A stretch of DNA of 64,000 bases, taken from the NCBI RefSeq assembly GCF_000374185.1, contig NZ_KB910518.1, forward strand, positions 4,946,530 to 5,010,529. The letters are read 5' to 3'. Both the position numbers and the translations under genes were made by a program. Origin of the DNA: Paenibacillus sp. HW567. Lineage in GTDB: Bacteria; Bacillota; Bacilli; Paenibacillales; Paenibacillaceae. The notes below the pieces were generated by a model. It made no database searches, was not told the DNA's origin, and saw only the letters and a list, made by a program, of their open reading frames with translations. This document shows, piece after piece, positions 7,902 through 16,821 of this stretch; the first letter of the stretch is position 1, and every line of letters begins with the position of its first letter.

Positions 7902-9566
7902 CTATTCGAAGTAAATTTCGCTGTAATATTCCGTACCGGTCGGACCTGGAACAAAACCCTTCAGATTGGCTTTGGCAGCCAGCAGCGGCGTAGTATGCAC
8001 CAGCGGAATCCAAGGGGCATCAGCTTTGATGATCTCCTGGGCCTTCTTGTACAGATCGGAGCGTTTGGTCTGATCCGTTTCCTTCTGCGCGTTGACCAAA
8101 AGCGTATGCAGCTCTTCATTTACATAGAACGTACGGTTGTTGCCTGGAATAGCATCCTTATCCAAAAGAGTGTAGAGGAAGTTATCAGGGTCCCCGTTAT
8201 CGCCTGTCCAGCCGAGCATGTAGATATCATCTTTTTCTCCGGCTTTGGTATCATCCAGGTAAGTCGCCCATTCAGGGGATTCAATGACGGTTTTTACGCC
8301 GATTTTTTCCCAGTCCGCTTGAATGGCTTCGGCAACCTTCTTACCATCAGGCATATAAGGGCGGGATACAGGCATAGCATACAGCGTCACTGTGTCAGGC
8401 AGACCGTTCGGATATCCGGCTTCGGCGAGCAGCGCCTTGGCTTTGTCCAGACTGTATTCATAATCCTTCACAGCATCGTTATAGCCCCACAGGGATGGAG
8501 GCATCGGGTTGACAGCCGCAGTCGCCTGGCCCGAGAAGAAGGCATCAATAATAGCTTGCTTGTTCACCGCATAGTTCAGGGCTTGCCTTACTTTTACGTT
8601 GTCAAAAGGCTTCTTCTTGAAGTTAAAGCCGAGGTAAGCGACATTGAACGGCGGGCGTTCGATCTTTTGCAACTCCGTATTGCCTTCAAGCGTGGACAGA
8701 TCATCCGGGCTCAAATCCTCCATCAGATCAATCTCGCCGTTCTGCAGAGCAGTGAAACGTGCCGAGTTGTCTGGAATTGAGCGAACGATAACCTTGTTCA
8801 GCTTGGGAAGCCCTTCTTTCCAATAGTCGGGGTTCTTGTCCAGGGTAATGGAATCATTGTGCTTCCATTCCTTGAAGACAAAAGGCCCTGTACCTACAGG
8901 CTCATTCTTGAAGTTTCCTTTTTTCTCTTTGATTGCTGAAGGGCTGGCAATTCCGAAGGAAGTCATCGCGAGGTTTTGCAGGAAAGGCGCCTGCGGCTGG
9001 TTCAGTGTGAATTGTACGGTTGTGGCATCAACAGCCTTTACCTCTTTGATGACACGGCTGCCTTCCGGACCGAACATGGAATCGTAGTAGTCGAAAGAGT
9101 CGCCTTCAAATTTGAATTCACTTGCCGGATCACTCCAGCGTGTGAAGTTGAACACTACAGCTTCAGCATTAAAATCCGTTCCATCATGGAACTTCACACC
9201 CGGATGCAGCTTGAAGGTGTAAGTCAAGCCATCCGCGGATACCTCCCAGCTATCTGCAAGGGAAGGCTCTACTTCAGAGGTTCCCGGCTTGTACTCCAGC
9301 AGAGAGTCAAATACTTGATGTCCAATCTTCAAGGATTCACCATCGGTGACAATCGCCGGGTCCAGCGAGGCGGAGTCGCCGCCGCGTCCCAGAATCAAGG
9401 TATCCTGCGCTGCCGAAGCTTCGGGCGAGCTCTCCGGTGCAGCGGTCGCTGCTGTATTCGGGCTGGCAGTCCCTTCTGTACCGGCATTGTTCTTGCCTCC
9501 GCAGCCGCTCAGTGTTAGAACCGCCCCCAGGGTTACTGCCAGTGCAAGACTACTCCATTTCTTCAT
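7902..9566 (-). CDS. Peptide-binding lipoprotein of the Opp/Dpp transporter
   Basis: 554-aa extracellular lipoprotein of the SBP_bac_5 family that captures peptides (or nickel/other ligands) for the permease. The signal peptide ends in the lipobox LSGC, followed by a Gly/Asn/Ala/Thr/Pro-rich linker to about residue 55. Family landmarks are DPAIVTDGESLKIGHQVFDSL, the VKFHDGTDFNAEAV segment and DDIYMLGWTGDNGDPDNFLYTLL. A GTG at 9578 keeps the frame open, but GGGAG sits 11 nt from the ATG at 9566. Its placement inside the operon, after both ATPases, is unusual but known in Bacillota. Confidence 0.93.
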   Translation of the reverse strand: MKKWSSLALAVTLGAVLTLSGCGGKNNAGTEGTASPNTAATAAPESSPEASAAQDTLILGRGGDSASLDPAIVTDGESLKIGHQVFDSLLEYKPGTSEVEPSLADSWEVSADGLTYTFKLHPGVKFHDGTDFNAEAVVFNFTRWSDPASEFKFEGDSFDYYDSMFGPEGSRVIKEVKAVDATTVQFTLNQPQAPFLQNLAMTSFGIASPSAIKEKKGNFKNEPVGTGPFVFKEWKHNDSITLDKNPDYWKEGLPKLNKVIVRSIPDNSARFTALQNGEIDLMEDLSPDDLSTLEGNTELQKIERPPFNVAYLGFNFKKKPFDNVKVRQALNYAVNKQAIIDAFFSGQATAAVNPMPPSLWGYNDAVKDYEYSLDKAKALLAEAGYPNGLPDTVTLYAMPVSRPYMPDGKKVAEAIQADWEKIGVKTVIESPEWATYLDDTKAGEKDDIYMLGWTGDNGDPDNFLYTLLDKDAIPGNNRTFYVNEELHTLLVNAQKETDQTKRSDLYKKAQEIIKADAPWIPLVHTTPLLAAKANLKGFVPGPTGTEYYSEIYFE

Positions 9567-9610
9567 TTCAAGAAACACTCCCTTTCTTCATTAAAAGTAT
9601 TAAAACGTTT

Positions 9611-9640
9611 ATATGGAACTGCGCTAAAGCGCCGCCATAT
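9611..9640 (-). other. Intercistronic hairpin between the ATPase and binding-protein genes
   Basis: ATATGG (9611-9616) pairs with CCATAT (9635-9640), enclosing GCGCT/AGCGC. There is no T-run, so it is not a clear terminator. It may protect or process the binding-protein part of the mRNA, which is often expressed at a higher level than the ATPases. Confidence 0.4.
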
Positions 9641-9687
9641 ACCAAATCCGCTCCTTGCTTGGCAGTATGAATCCCGGGTTGTGAGCA

Positions 9688-10680
9688 TTAGGCTAGCCGG
9701 GGATGGGCTTCCCCGTCATACAGATGACAGGCGGTTAAATGCCCGGCTTTGTTCTCCATGAGCGGGGGTCTTGCCTTACGGCAGACCTCCATCACCTGTG
9801 GACATCGGGTATGAAACGCACAGCCTACCGGCGCATTTGCCGGGCTTGGCACTTCACCCTGCAGAATGATTCGCTCCTTGCGGATATCGGGGTCCGGTTC
9901 AGGGACTGCCGACAGCAGCGCCTGTGTATACGGGTGCTGCGGCTCGGCATAAAGCTTGTTCTTATCGGTTATTTCCACAATCCGTCCCAGATACATAACT
10001 GCGACGCTGTCGCAGATATGCTTCACCACACTGAGATCATGGGCAATAAATATGTACGTAAGTCCGAATTCCTGCTGCAAATCCTGCATAAGGTTGATCA
10101 CCTGCGACTGGATGGATACGTCAAGCGCAGACACAGGTTCATCGGCGATGATTAGCTTGGGCTGCAGCGCGAGCGCTCTGGCAATCCCGATCCGCTGGCG
10201 CTGGCCGCCGGAGAATTGATGCGGATAACGCTGCAGATGGGCCTTGGCCAGACCGACGACATCCGCCAGCCTTTCGACAGCGGCCCGCCGCTGCCCCGCA
10301 TCACCTGTTCCGTGCACAATCATCGGCTCTTCCAGAATGCGCTGCACGGTATTGCGCGGGTCCAATGAAGAGAAGGGGTCCTGAAACACAATCTGCATCT
10401 CACGCCGGCGCTTGCGCATCTCTTCCATAGACAGCTTGGTGATATCCTGGCCTTCGAACCAAATTTCACCCGCCGTCGGCTCAATTAGTCGAAGCAGCGC
10501 CCGGCCGGTGGTCGATTTGCCGCAGCCGCTCTCCCCTACAAGGCCAAAGGTTTCCCCTTTGCTTACGCTGAAGGAAATATCATCTACGGCCTTGACTAAA
10601 CCCTGGGCTGATTTGAAGAATCCCTTATGGATCGGGTAATACTTTTTGAGGCCCTTGACCTCAAGCAGGCTTTCACTCAT
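9688..10680 (-). CDS. Opp/Dpp-type peptide ABC transporter ATPase (F subunit)
   Basis: 330-aa cytosolic ATPase. Walker A GESGCGKST (around residue 48-56), Q-loop FQDPFSSLDPR, signature FSGGQRQRIGIARAL, Walker B LIIADEPVSALD and the H-loop AHDLS are complete. The C-terminus has the oligo_HPY extension with PHPYTQALLSAVPEPDP and a CAFHTRCP cysteine motif of the OppF/DppF class. The start ATG at 10680 overlaps the stop of the D subunit by 4 bp (ATGA), indicating translational coupling; the longer open frame upstream was rejected. Confidence 0.93.
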   Translation of the reverse strand: MSESLLEVKGLKKYYPIHKGFFKSAQGLVKAVDDISFSVSKGETFGLVGESGCGKSTTGRALLRLIEPTAGEIWFEGQDITKLSMEEMRKRRREMQIVFQDPFSSLDPRNTVQRILEEPMIVHGTGDAGQRRAAVERLADVVGLAKAHLQRYPHQFSGGQRQRIGIARALALQPKLIIADEPVSALDVSIQSQVINLMQDLQQEFGLTYIFIAHDLSVVKHICDSVAVMYLGRIVEITDKNKLYAEPQHPYTQALLSAVPEPDPDIRKERIILQGEVPSPANAPVGCAFHTRCPQVMEVCRKARPPLMENKAGHLTACHLYDGEAHPRLA

Positions 10681-11666
10681 ACCGCATCCTCCTGTTGACC
10701 AGCATGCAGCCAGCATCTGCAGCCGTGGCGTTCCTCCTGCAGCGTAAGCAGTGGAAGCGATTGCCGGCAGATCTCCATTACCTTCGGGCAACGCGGCGCG
10801 AACCGGCAGCCCTGCATGTCCTTGCTCAGGATAGGCACGTTGCCGGGGATGGAATACAGGCGCTCCCGGGTTTCGCCCATTCTTGGCACAGACTCTATCA
10901 GCCCCTGTGTATACGGGTGCAGCGGATTCTTGAAAATATCACGCACACTGCCCTCCTCCACAACCTTGCCCGCATACATCACGGCAACCCGGTGGCACAT
11001 CTCCGCTACAACACCGAGGTCATGAGTGATCAGCATGACTGCCGTTCCCTGCTCTTCATTCAGCCTGCGGATCAGATCAAGAATCTGCGCCTGAATTGTT
11101 ACATCCAGCGCCGTTGTCGGCTCGTCGGCAATCAGCAGCCCGGGGCTGCAGGAGATCGACATCGCAATCATGACCCGCTGGCGCATGCCTCCCGACAATT
11201 GGTGGGGATACTCATCAATAATGGCCTCCGCCCGCGGAATTCCCACCTTGCGAAGCATGTCTACCGCATGCTCCCGCGCGTCCTTTCTGGACAGGCCGCG
11301 GTGCAGGCGCACAGATTCAATGATCTGCTGGCCCACGGTAAACAGCGGGTTCAGCGAAGTCATCGGCTCCTGAAAAATCATGGACACAGAATTGCCGCGG
11401 ATCTTCCGCATCTCTTTTTCCTTAAGCGGGACGATATCCTGGCCCATTAACAAAATCCGACCGCCCACAATTCTACCCGGCGGAGTAGGAACAAGCTTCA
11501 GGATGGACAGCGATGTGACGCTCTTGCCGCAGCCCGATTCTCCCACTACTCCCAGAACCTCCCCGGGATTAATGTAGAGATCCACTCCGTCCACCGCAGG
11601 AACTTCACCATGATCAGTGAAAAAATGGGTGTGTAAATCCTCAATTTTCAGAATTGGCTGGATCAA
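10677..11666 (-). CDS. Opp/Dpp-type peptide ABC transporter ATPase (D subunit)
   Basis: 329-aa ATPase partner of the F subunit. Walker A GESGCGKSV, Q-loop FQEPMTSLNPLF, signature LSGGMRQRVMIAMS, Walker B LLIADEPTTALD, H-loop THDLGVVAE and the C-terminal CRFAPRCP cysteines are visible. It is the first gene of the operon. The start is TTG at 11666 behind GAGAGGGG; no better start exists. Order on the transcript is D, F, binding protein, B, C. Confidence 0.92.
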   Translation of the reverse strand: MIQPILKIEDLHTHFFTDHGEVPAVDGVDLYINPGEVLGVVGESGCGKSVTSLSILKLVPTPPGRIVGGRILLMGQDIVPLKEKEMRKIRGNSVSMIFQEPMTSLNPLFTVGQQIIESVRLHRGLSRKDAREHAVDMLRKVGIPRAEAIIDEYPHQLSGGMRQRVMIAMSISCSPGLLIADEPTTALDVTIQAQILDLIRRLNEEQGTAVMLITHDLGVVAEMCHRVAVMYAGKVVEEGSVRDIFKNPLHPYTQGLIESVPRMGETRERLYSIPGNVPILSKDMQGCRFAPRCPKVMEICRQSLPLLTLQEERHGCRCWLHAGQQEDAV

Positions 11667-11917
11667 GACGACCCCTCTCTTCTATAAAAAAATTGAACAA
11701 AGGTCAAATGACTGGAAGATAAACGCCTGTTTAGGAGAGATAGAATAACCCACACCTTACATTATGCGGAAGAATTTTAGGACCAAATCGTCATTAATGT
11801 TATATAATGTATAAGACTACTATATAAAACCATAGTAGACAAGGAGAATTTGCCAGAATAAGTAACCCTAGTTGTTTTTAATAGATTAGTTCCTATCGAA
11901 ATAAAAGAAAAACTGTG

Positions 11918-12883
11918 CTATTTATATAGCGACAGCCATTTCTCCAACTGAATTCTCAGCATATCCCGATAGTAGAGCGGCTCCAGAATTTCCGCTTCCT
12001 CTTCATATTTTAAAATCCAACGGACAAAACCGATATCCTGTTCCACAGCTACCTTGAAGTGAAGACAGCGGCTCTGACGGTCTACTTTACTGGGCTTCAC
12101 AAACATATCTTCGTTCATGATCCGGTTCATCAGCCGGTCCGAAAATCTGACCTTGAACTCCACCTGCAGGCTGTCCTGGTCCAGAGACCACTTCTGCTCC
12201 ATAAAAGCCTGTAGATCAAACTGCTCCTTGGAAAACCAGTAGTTCGTCGGCTTTACACTGGAGAAGCCATTGATATGAAAGGTGCGGATAATCTCGAACC
12301 GATGACAAAAGCCGATTAAATGATAACGATTTTCCAAGGGAACAAGGCAGTAAGGGTCAATTTGGATTCCTTTCTCTTCATAAGCATTTTCACTGTAATC
12401 TGCCTGAATGCTGGTCTGCTTCATCACGGCGGCCAGAATTTCTGTCAAAAAAGGCGGCGGCTCGCCTTGGGAGCCACTCCTCTCCATCCATAACTGTCCG
12501 GCTTCTTTGTTTGCAGTTTCCATCTTTTCTTCCCTCTCCGCCTTTTGCTTGTATTCCGCAGCCATTACCTTCTCGTAGGCACCTTCAAAGCTCGAAGGCA
12601 GCATGTGTCTGATATCCTTCATGATACCCCGCAGCTTAGAAAAAGCGGCTGATTCTTCGTCCGACCAATCCAGAGGATACAAGGCAAAATTCCCGATAAA
12701 AGCATATCCTTTCCCATGCCCCAGATGGGTAATAGGAATATGCATGGCGCTTAGCGCATCCATATCCCGGTATATCGTTCTCTCACTGTTGCCGCAGCGT
12801 TCCGCCAGTTCACGGGCCAGAATCCCCGGTTTTGCTTGCACTAGCGTAATAATGCGCATCAGCCGGATTAATCGGTCTGTCAT
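11918..12883 (-). CDS. WYL-domain transcriptional regulator (YafY-like)
   Basis: 321-aa cytosolic regulator. The first 55 residues form a DeoR-type winged helix (ILARELAERCGNSERTIYRDMDAL) followed by the wing with HGKGYAF. The second half carries the WYL region (PYCLVPLENRYHLIGFCHRFEIIRTFHINGF) and a C-terminal WCX-like extension. Such proteins bind small ligands or nucleic-acid ends and control varied genes. The ribosome site AAGGGGAA is 6-7 nt before the ATG. It lies alone, facing the transporter operon. The target is unknown. Confidence 0.85.
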   Translation of the reverse strand: MTDRLIRLMRIITLVQAKPGILARELAERCGNSERTIYRDMDALSAMHIPITHLGHGKGYAFIGNFALYPLDWSDEESAAFSKLRGIMKDIRHMLPSSFEGAYEKVMAAEYKQKAEREEKMETANKEAGQLWMERSGSQGEPPPFLTEILAAVMKQTSIQADYSENAYEEKGIQIDPYCLVPLENRYHLIGFCHRFEIIRTFHINGFSSVKPTNYWFSKEQFDLQAFMEQKWSLDQDSLQVEFKVRFSDRLMNRIMNEDMFVKPSKVDRQSRCLHFKVAVEQDIGFVRWILKYEEEAEILEPLYYRDMLRIQLEKWLSLYK

Positions 12884-13110
12884 ATTCAGTTCCCCTTGAT
12901 TTATGGTAAAATAGACCCATTATTTTTAAATAAATTAGTTATATATATCTATAACCAGGGATGTAATAACCGAGATAAAAAAATATAATAGAACTATTTT
13001 ACTATATTACCACATTTAGAATTTGCACTAACTACAACTCATTCATTGTTTGTTGTGAAAGAATACAGTTATGTATGCGCCGCAAGAGACACGCGGATGT
13101 TCTATGCCCA

Positions 13111-13797
13111 CTATCTTGTAGCCGTCGTCCTCCACCACATCTGGCCCGCCACATCAAGCTGTTTATACACTGATTCCGCTTCTTTCACAAGCTGCATATC
13201 CCCGGACCGGGCAGCGAGCAGCAGCAGCTTGTCTGCTTGCCGGCGCAGGTTCTCGCTGACGGTTCCAATCTGGCTTTCGGCCCTCTGCTCCGCCGCTTCT
13301 TCCAGCATTTTTTGCATTTTCAGCAGCTCCAGATGTTTCTCTACATAGAAGCAACAGCCCGCAGTGAACACATCCGTATGATGCGTATACTCCAGTCCAA
13401 GCTTTTTCAAAGGAAGCTCGCGGATGCGTTCCACCGGAGGCTGTTTGTACTGCCATTGCAGCCAGAGCGCTTCATGAATTCCCGCCGGCTTCGCTGCCAT
13501 CGCAAACTCCAACGCGACATATCTGCGGGCACCGGACAGTATTTTGCCGAGCTTAAGCAGTATGGACCTCCCTTCTCCGGCCTCCGCAATACAGCCATAA
13601 CATCCTGTCACCGTCACATGCCCCTCAAGCCAAACTCTCAGCTCGATCTCGCGGGCTACCACTTTGTGTCTTCGTTTGCGGTTCTCCTCACTTTGCAAGC
13701 CACCTTTCCATTCGATAAGTAAAACTATATTTCGGGCTCCTCCTGCAAAAATCCGTTCCTGGCTCCATGTGAACATCGGCTGTATACTTGCTTGCAT
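13111..13797 (-). CDS. Unrecognised 228-aa protein
   Basis: I do not recognise a family with confidence. The first half is rich in beta-like stretches (ELRVWLEGHVTVTGCYGC, YVALEFAMAAK) and the last 80 residues look helical (FYVEKHLELLKMQKMLEEAAEQ). The overall look is like the region that follows the vWA domain in some vWA proteins, but no MIDAS motif is present. AGAAAGAGG is 7 nt before the ATG at 13797; the longer open frame runs through a neighbour's terminator and is not credible. No signal peptide or membrane segment. Confidence 0.7.
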   Translation of the reverse strand: MQASIQPMFTWSQERIFAGGARNIVLLIEWKGGLQSEENRKRRHKVVAREIELRVWLEGHVTVTGCYGCIAEAGEGRSILLKLGKILSGARRYVALEFAMAAKPAGIHEALWLQWQYKQPPVERIRELPLKKLGLEYTHHTDVFTAGCCFYVEKHLELLKMQKMLEEAAEQRAESQIGTVSENLRRQADKLLLLAARSGDMQLVKEAESVYKQLDVAGQMWWRTTATR

Positions 13798-13894
13798 ATT
13801 TCCACCTCTTTCTTTTTTTGGGTCTTCTATTAATGTACCAATATTGGCGGACAACTCCTTGTCATGGAATATATGTTCGGTCCTATAATATCGA

Positions 13895-13936
13895 CAAAAA
13901 AAGAGCCACTCTACTAAATACGTAGATTGCCTCTTT
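13895..13936 (-). terminator. Terminator of the M50-like gene
   Basis: AAGAGCCACTCTAC (13901-13914) pairs imperfectly with GTAGATTGCCTCTT (13922-13935); on the minus strand the stem is followed by seven Ts. It separates the protease gene from the unrecognised gene at 13111. Confidence 0.75.
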
Positions 13937-13978
13937 ATGAAAGGTGGCATTTTGTCTGAATTTGACGAAATTTTTCCA

Positions 13979-14671
13979 TTATTTATAAATTGTCGTATGT
14001 TGTCGCCCCCGCTCTCCCTTGAAGAAAAATCCCAGTGCCCATTTGGCGCACAATAACGCAAACAGGAAAAACAGCAATGCCCATACCATAGCCGGCAGCG
14101 GCGTGAGCCTCGCCAGATTTGCTGCATCTCCGGCCATAGAAGGCGTAAACGCTGCAGCCTTTACCAGAAAAAGCGCCCCCATAACCGACTCCTCCAGGGT
14201 CAAAAAGGCCAGAAACAGGTAATAATACTTACCCGCCCTGGGCCAGACAAACATCATGACGATGTTCAGGGCAATAAAACCGCTGAGCCAAATCATCCCG
14301 AAGCCGCCCCGCACATACAGCAGCAGCATAATCAGTGCTACGCCGGTAGCGAGCATCAGCCCCCAGGCATGCCGGCCTTTGGAATATAAGTAGAACAGCA
14401 GCAGTGAGAATAAGGAGGCCAGCAGGTAGCCTGCCAGGGAGACCAGAATTGCCCGTCCTCCTGCGGCTATTGCCGAATACGTCACTCCGCTGTGATCGGC
14501 GTACAGTTCAATGCGCAGCACACTTCCGGAGAGCAGCAGTGTTACCAGCGCATGACCAAATTCGTGAAACATCGTATCCAGATTGCGAAATAAGGAAGAG
14601 AATGGAATCCATCGGGTCAATAAGGCGGAACCCGCGAGAAACAGCAGTGTGGTGAGCCATTTATTCATCAT
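13979..14671 (-). CDS. M50-type membrane zinc metalloprotease homologue
   Basis: 230-aa polytopic membrane protein with about six to seven hydrophobic segments. The zinc site HEFGHA lies near residue 36-41, right after the first segment, as in the peptidase M50B-like family. Members cut proteins within the membrane or act as chaperone-like factors; the substrate is unknown. The protein is short compared with site-2 proteases and lacks PDZ domains. It is transcribed alone on the minus strand. The very start has two Met codons (ATG ATG); either could be used. Confidence 0.8.
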   Translation of the reverse strand: MMNKWLTTLLFLAGSALLTRWIPFSSLFRNLDTMFHEFGHALVTLLLSGSVLRIELYADHSGVTYSAIAAGGRAILVSLAGYLLASLFSLLLFYLYSKGRHAWGLMLATGVALIMLLLYVRGGFGMIWLSGFIALNIVMMFVWPRAGKYYYLFLAFLTLEESVMGALFLVKAAAFTPSMAGDAANLARLTPLPAMVWALLFFLFALLCAKWALGFFFKGERGRQHTTIYK

Positions 14672-14908
14672 ATCAGCCCCTTTCCGTTCAAAGTATACGT
14701 TAATTCGGAGGGAAATAGTAGAGAAACAGAAACCTTCAGGGGTTTTGTACTGTATTACACTTAGTTTATCGTTGCTGACGCTGCTTCCCGAAAAATATAT
14801 TGCAATTCGCCAAATTGCGACAAGCCAGTGTGCCGATGGCCGTCCAAATAGCTGGTGTGCTATGCTAAAATAAGAAGGAATACTAGCCTATACCTGGTGG
14901 TGATATCA

Positions 14909-15394
14909 ATGAAACAAAAAATGATAATAAAACAAAAAGTAAAACGCACCTGCGTAAAGCTGATCGCTTCGGCTCTGCTGCTGCTTGGGTTGTCCGCGAT
15001 TCTCCCCGCCCCTGCGGCAAAGGCCAACTATCTCAATGATATATATAATGGGCTGCAAAATTTCTCGGAGCTGCCCGGTGAAGTCACTAAGCTGCAGGAG
15101 AACTACCAGAAAACAACGGAGGAGCTTCAGCAGACGAAGGAAGAGTTAGGGCAGACCTTGCAGCAAATGCAGAATTACCAAGCTCAGAATGCGGCGCTGC
15201 AGGAGCAGAACCGTCAGCTCACCCAGGTGGTCGATGAACTGAAGAATGACCGGACAGCGCGGGAGAAGTATTATAATCGGATTAAAATTACCGTAATTAC
15301 CGGACTCGCCCTTATATTAGGCTACTTCCTGCTGATCCGGCTGCTGCGCTTCGGGATGCGCCACCGTTCCACAAAAGGCGACCGCTTGCGGTAA
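14909..15394 (+). CDS. Membrane protein with coiled coil, unknown function
   Basis: 161 aa. A basic N-terminus is followed by a signal-type hydrophobic segment (about 18-42), a long Gln/Glu-rich coiled coil (about 60-125, with repeats such as TTEELQQTKEELGQTLQQMQ), and a second membrane segment near 133-152 ending in a basic tail. The topology suggests an external coiled coil anchored by the C-terminal segment. The ATG at 14909 follows GGTGGTGAT; an upstream open stretch has no ribosome site. It lies 25 bp before the AIM24 gene and is probably co-transcribed. Confidence 0.78.
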   Translation: MKQKMIIKQKVKRTCVKLIASALLLLGLSAILPAPAAKANYLNDIYNGLQNFSELPGEVTKLQENYQKTTEELQQTKEELGQTLQQMQNYQAQNAALQEQNRQLTQVVDELKNDRTAREKYYNRIKITVITGLALILGYFLLIRLLRFGMRHRSTKGDRLR

Positions 15395-15419
15395 GTTTGT
15401 ACGTTAGGGGGAGTGAACT

Positions 15420-16124
15420 ATGAACGTTGATATTCAGGATGAAGGAGACAGCGGCAGCGGACAGGCCATTGCGTTCACCGTTGAGGAGAATGAGGAGATT
15501 CATGTGCTGCACCCGCAGCAAATTATCGCATATCAGGGGCCTTCCTCAGGCCGGGCTGACCGGCTGATGGATGTCAAAGGCATGTACCGCAAGCGCAAGC
15601 TGATCCGCTCGGACATGACAGGCCCCTGCCGCTTCGTCGCCGCGCTGCCTCCCGGCTACCGGGTCAAGACACTGCAGCTCGACGGAAAAAGCGATTTGCT
15701 CTACGATTTCAGGCATCTCTTCTTCTATAGCAAAGGAATTACAATGCAGACCAGAGTGCTTAGCATGAAGAACATGCTGGTAACGCGTGACATCATTAAG
15801 GTCAAATTCTCCGGGCCAGGCAGCATTGGCATTCTGACTGAGGGAACGGTATGCGAAGCCGAGCTTCATCCCTTCGACCCGCTCTATGTCGATGCCGGCA
15901 GCATTATTGCCTATCCCGAGAATGCCAAGCTTGAGCTTACCGTCTACGGCAACCATTTGGCCAGCCAGCATATGAGCTATCATTGGAAAATGACCGGTCA
16001 CGGTCCCGTGATGTTCCAGGCCGGCCGCCAGAGCCGGCGCTTCGAGCGCGACAACAATGATGACGGCATCGTCAAACGTTTCCTGCGTGAGGTTCTCCCG
16101 TTCGGCGGGATATTCATTAAGTAG
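15420..16124 (+). CDS. AIM24 family protein
   Basis: 234-aa cytosolic protein of the AIM24/TIGR00266-like beta-sandwich family, whose role in bacteria is unclear. Typical pieces are EEIHVLHPQQIIAYQGPSSGRADRLMDVKGMYRKRKL (core HPQQIIAYQGP), FSGPGSIGILTEG and PLYVDAGSIIAY. The start ATG has GGGGGAG 8 nt upstream. It follows the coiled-coil membrane protein gene closely, so the two may form a unit. Confidence 0.82.
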   Translation: MNVDIQDEGDSGSGQAIAFTVEENEEIHVLHPQQIIAYQGPSSGRADRLMDVKGMYRKRKLIRSDMTGPCRFVAALPPGYRVKTLQLDGKSDLLYDFRHLFFYSKGITMQTRVLSMKNMLVTRDIIKVKFSGPGSIGILTEGTVCEAELHPFDPLYVDAGSIIAYPENAKLELTVYGNHLASQHMSYHWKMTGHGPVMFQAGRQSRRFERDNNDDGIVKRFLREVLPFGGIFIK

Positions 16125-16138
16125 CTGTTAAGTTGCAG

Positions 16139-16176
16139 CAAAAAGAGCGCCCGCGATTTCCCGCGCGGCGCTCTCA
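16139..16176 (-). terminator. Terminator between the AIM24 gene and dps
   Basis: GAGCGCCCGCG (from 16145) pairs with the CGCGCGGCGCTC arm ending near 16174. On the minus strand five Ts follow, fitting termination of dps; the plus strand has only a weak T stretch. Confidence 0.72.
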
Positions 16177-16220
16177 TAAGTTAAGCTATCGCTCTAATTA
16201 AGTGTGCATTACACTCTGCA

Positions 16221-16676
16221 TTAAGCCAGATAAGCATTCAGCATCCAGGCATGCTTCTCTACACTGGTTCTGATTCCAATAAGCAAATCGGCAGTAGGCT
16301 GATCGCTTAGTTCTTCCGCGGCTGTAATCGTAGCTTTGAGTTCTTCGGCAATCACAGCAAAATCCTTAACCAGCTCAGCAACCATTTCCAGGGCCGTTTC
16401 ACCTCCGGCAGCTTCCTGAAGCCCGGAGAGGGTCAAATATTGCTTCATGGTCGAGGCCGGTTGTCCGCCGATTGCGAGCAGGCGTTCAGCCAGATCATCC
16501 ACATAAGTAGCAGCTTCATTATACAGCTCTTCAAATTTGGCGTGCAGTGTGAAGAATTGTGGACCGCTCACATACCAGTGATAGTGATGCAGCTTCACTC
16601 CCAGCAGGGTCCAGTCGGCGGTCTGACGGTTCAAAGCAGCGTGCAAATCAGTCTGGTTCTTTACTTGTGTACTCAT
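16221..16676 (-). CDS. dps: Dps-type ferritin-like DNA-protection protein
   Basis: 151-aa protein of the Dps/MrgA family. It oxidises and stores iron in a 12-subunit shell and protects DNA from peroxide. The ferroxidase motif is plain: HHYHWYVSGPQFFTLHAKFEELY near residues 30-52, with YVDDLAERLLAIGG supplying the partner-subunit Asp/Glu. The length is typical. AGGAGG is 9 nt before the ATG. A 19-bp palindrome upstream suggests peroxide or iron control. Confidence 0.93.
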   Translation of the reverse strand: MSTQVKNQTDLHAALNRQTADWTLLGVKLHHYHWYVSGPQFFTLHAKFEELYNEAATYVDDLAERLLAIGGQPASTMKQYLTLSGLQEAAGGETALEMVAELVKDFAVIAEELKATITAAEELSDQPTADLLIGIRTSVEKHAWMLNAYLA

Positions 16677-16714
16677 TTCAAAAAACCTCCTATAGTTAAT
16701 ATTTAAATTTTTAT

Positions 16715-16733
16715 ATTTAGACTCGTTCTAAAT
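16715..16733. promoter_or_regulatory. Candidate PerR/Fur-type box upstream of dps
   Basis: A perfect 19-bp palindrome, ATTTAGACTCGTTCTAAAT, lies about 40 bp before dps. Read as 7-1-7 it is TTAGAAC-G-AGTCTAA, close in form to the Bacillus PerR box (TTATAAT-N-ATTATAA). dps/mrgA is a classic PerR target, which supports the reading; no binding evidence is available. Confidence 0.5.
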
Positions 16734-16775
16734 CTATATTTAATTTAACACATTTCTGCGGGTTTTGCAACAGCA

Positions 16776-16811
16776 AAAACCTCAGCGGCTCTATACTCCC
16801 GCTGAGGTTCT
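16776..16811 (-). terminator. Terminator after the CBM32 glycoside hydrolase gene
   Basis: AACCTCAGCGG (16780-16790) pairs perfectly with CCGCTGAGGTT (16801-16811), followed by TTTTT on the minus strand. It closes the long EPS/hydrolase region. Confidence 0.85.
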
Positions 16812-16821
16812 TCCGGCAATC

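Noticed and set aside
11641..11655. CodY-like box at the start of the D-subunit ATPase
   Set aside because: Only about 11 of 15 positions match the consensus, and it lies inside the coding sequence.
11660..11700. Promoter directly before the TTG start of the transporter operon
   Set aside because: The candidate boxes would place the transcript start within the ribosome site, so the true promoter is probably further upstream.
13798..14127. N-terminal extension of the 13111 gene
   Set aside because: The extended frame runs through a terminator and has no ribosome site; the ATG at 13797 has a strong one.
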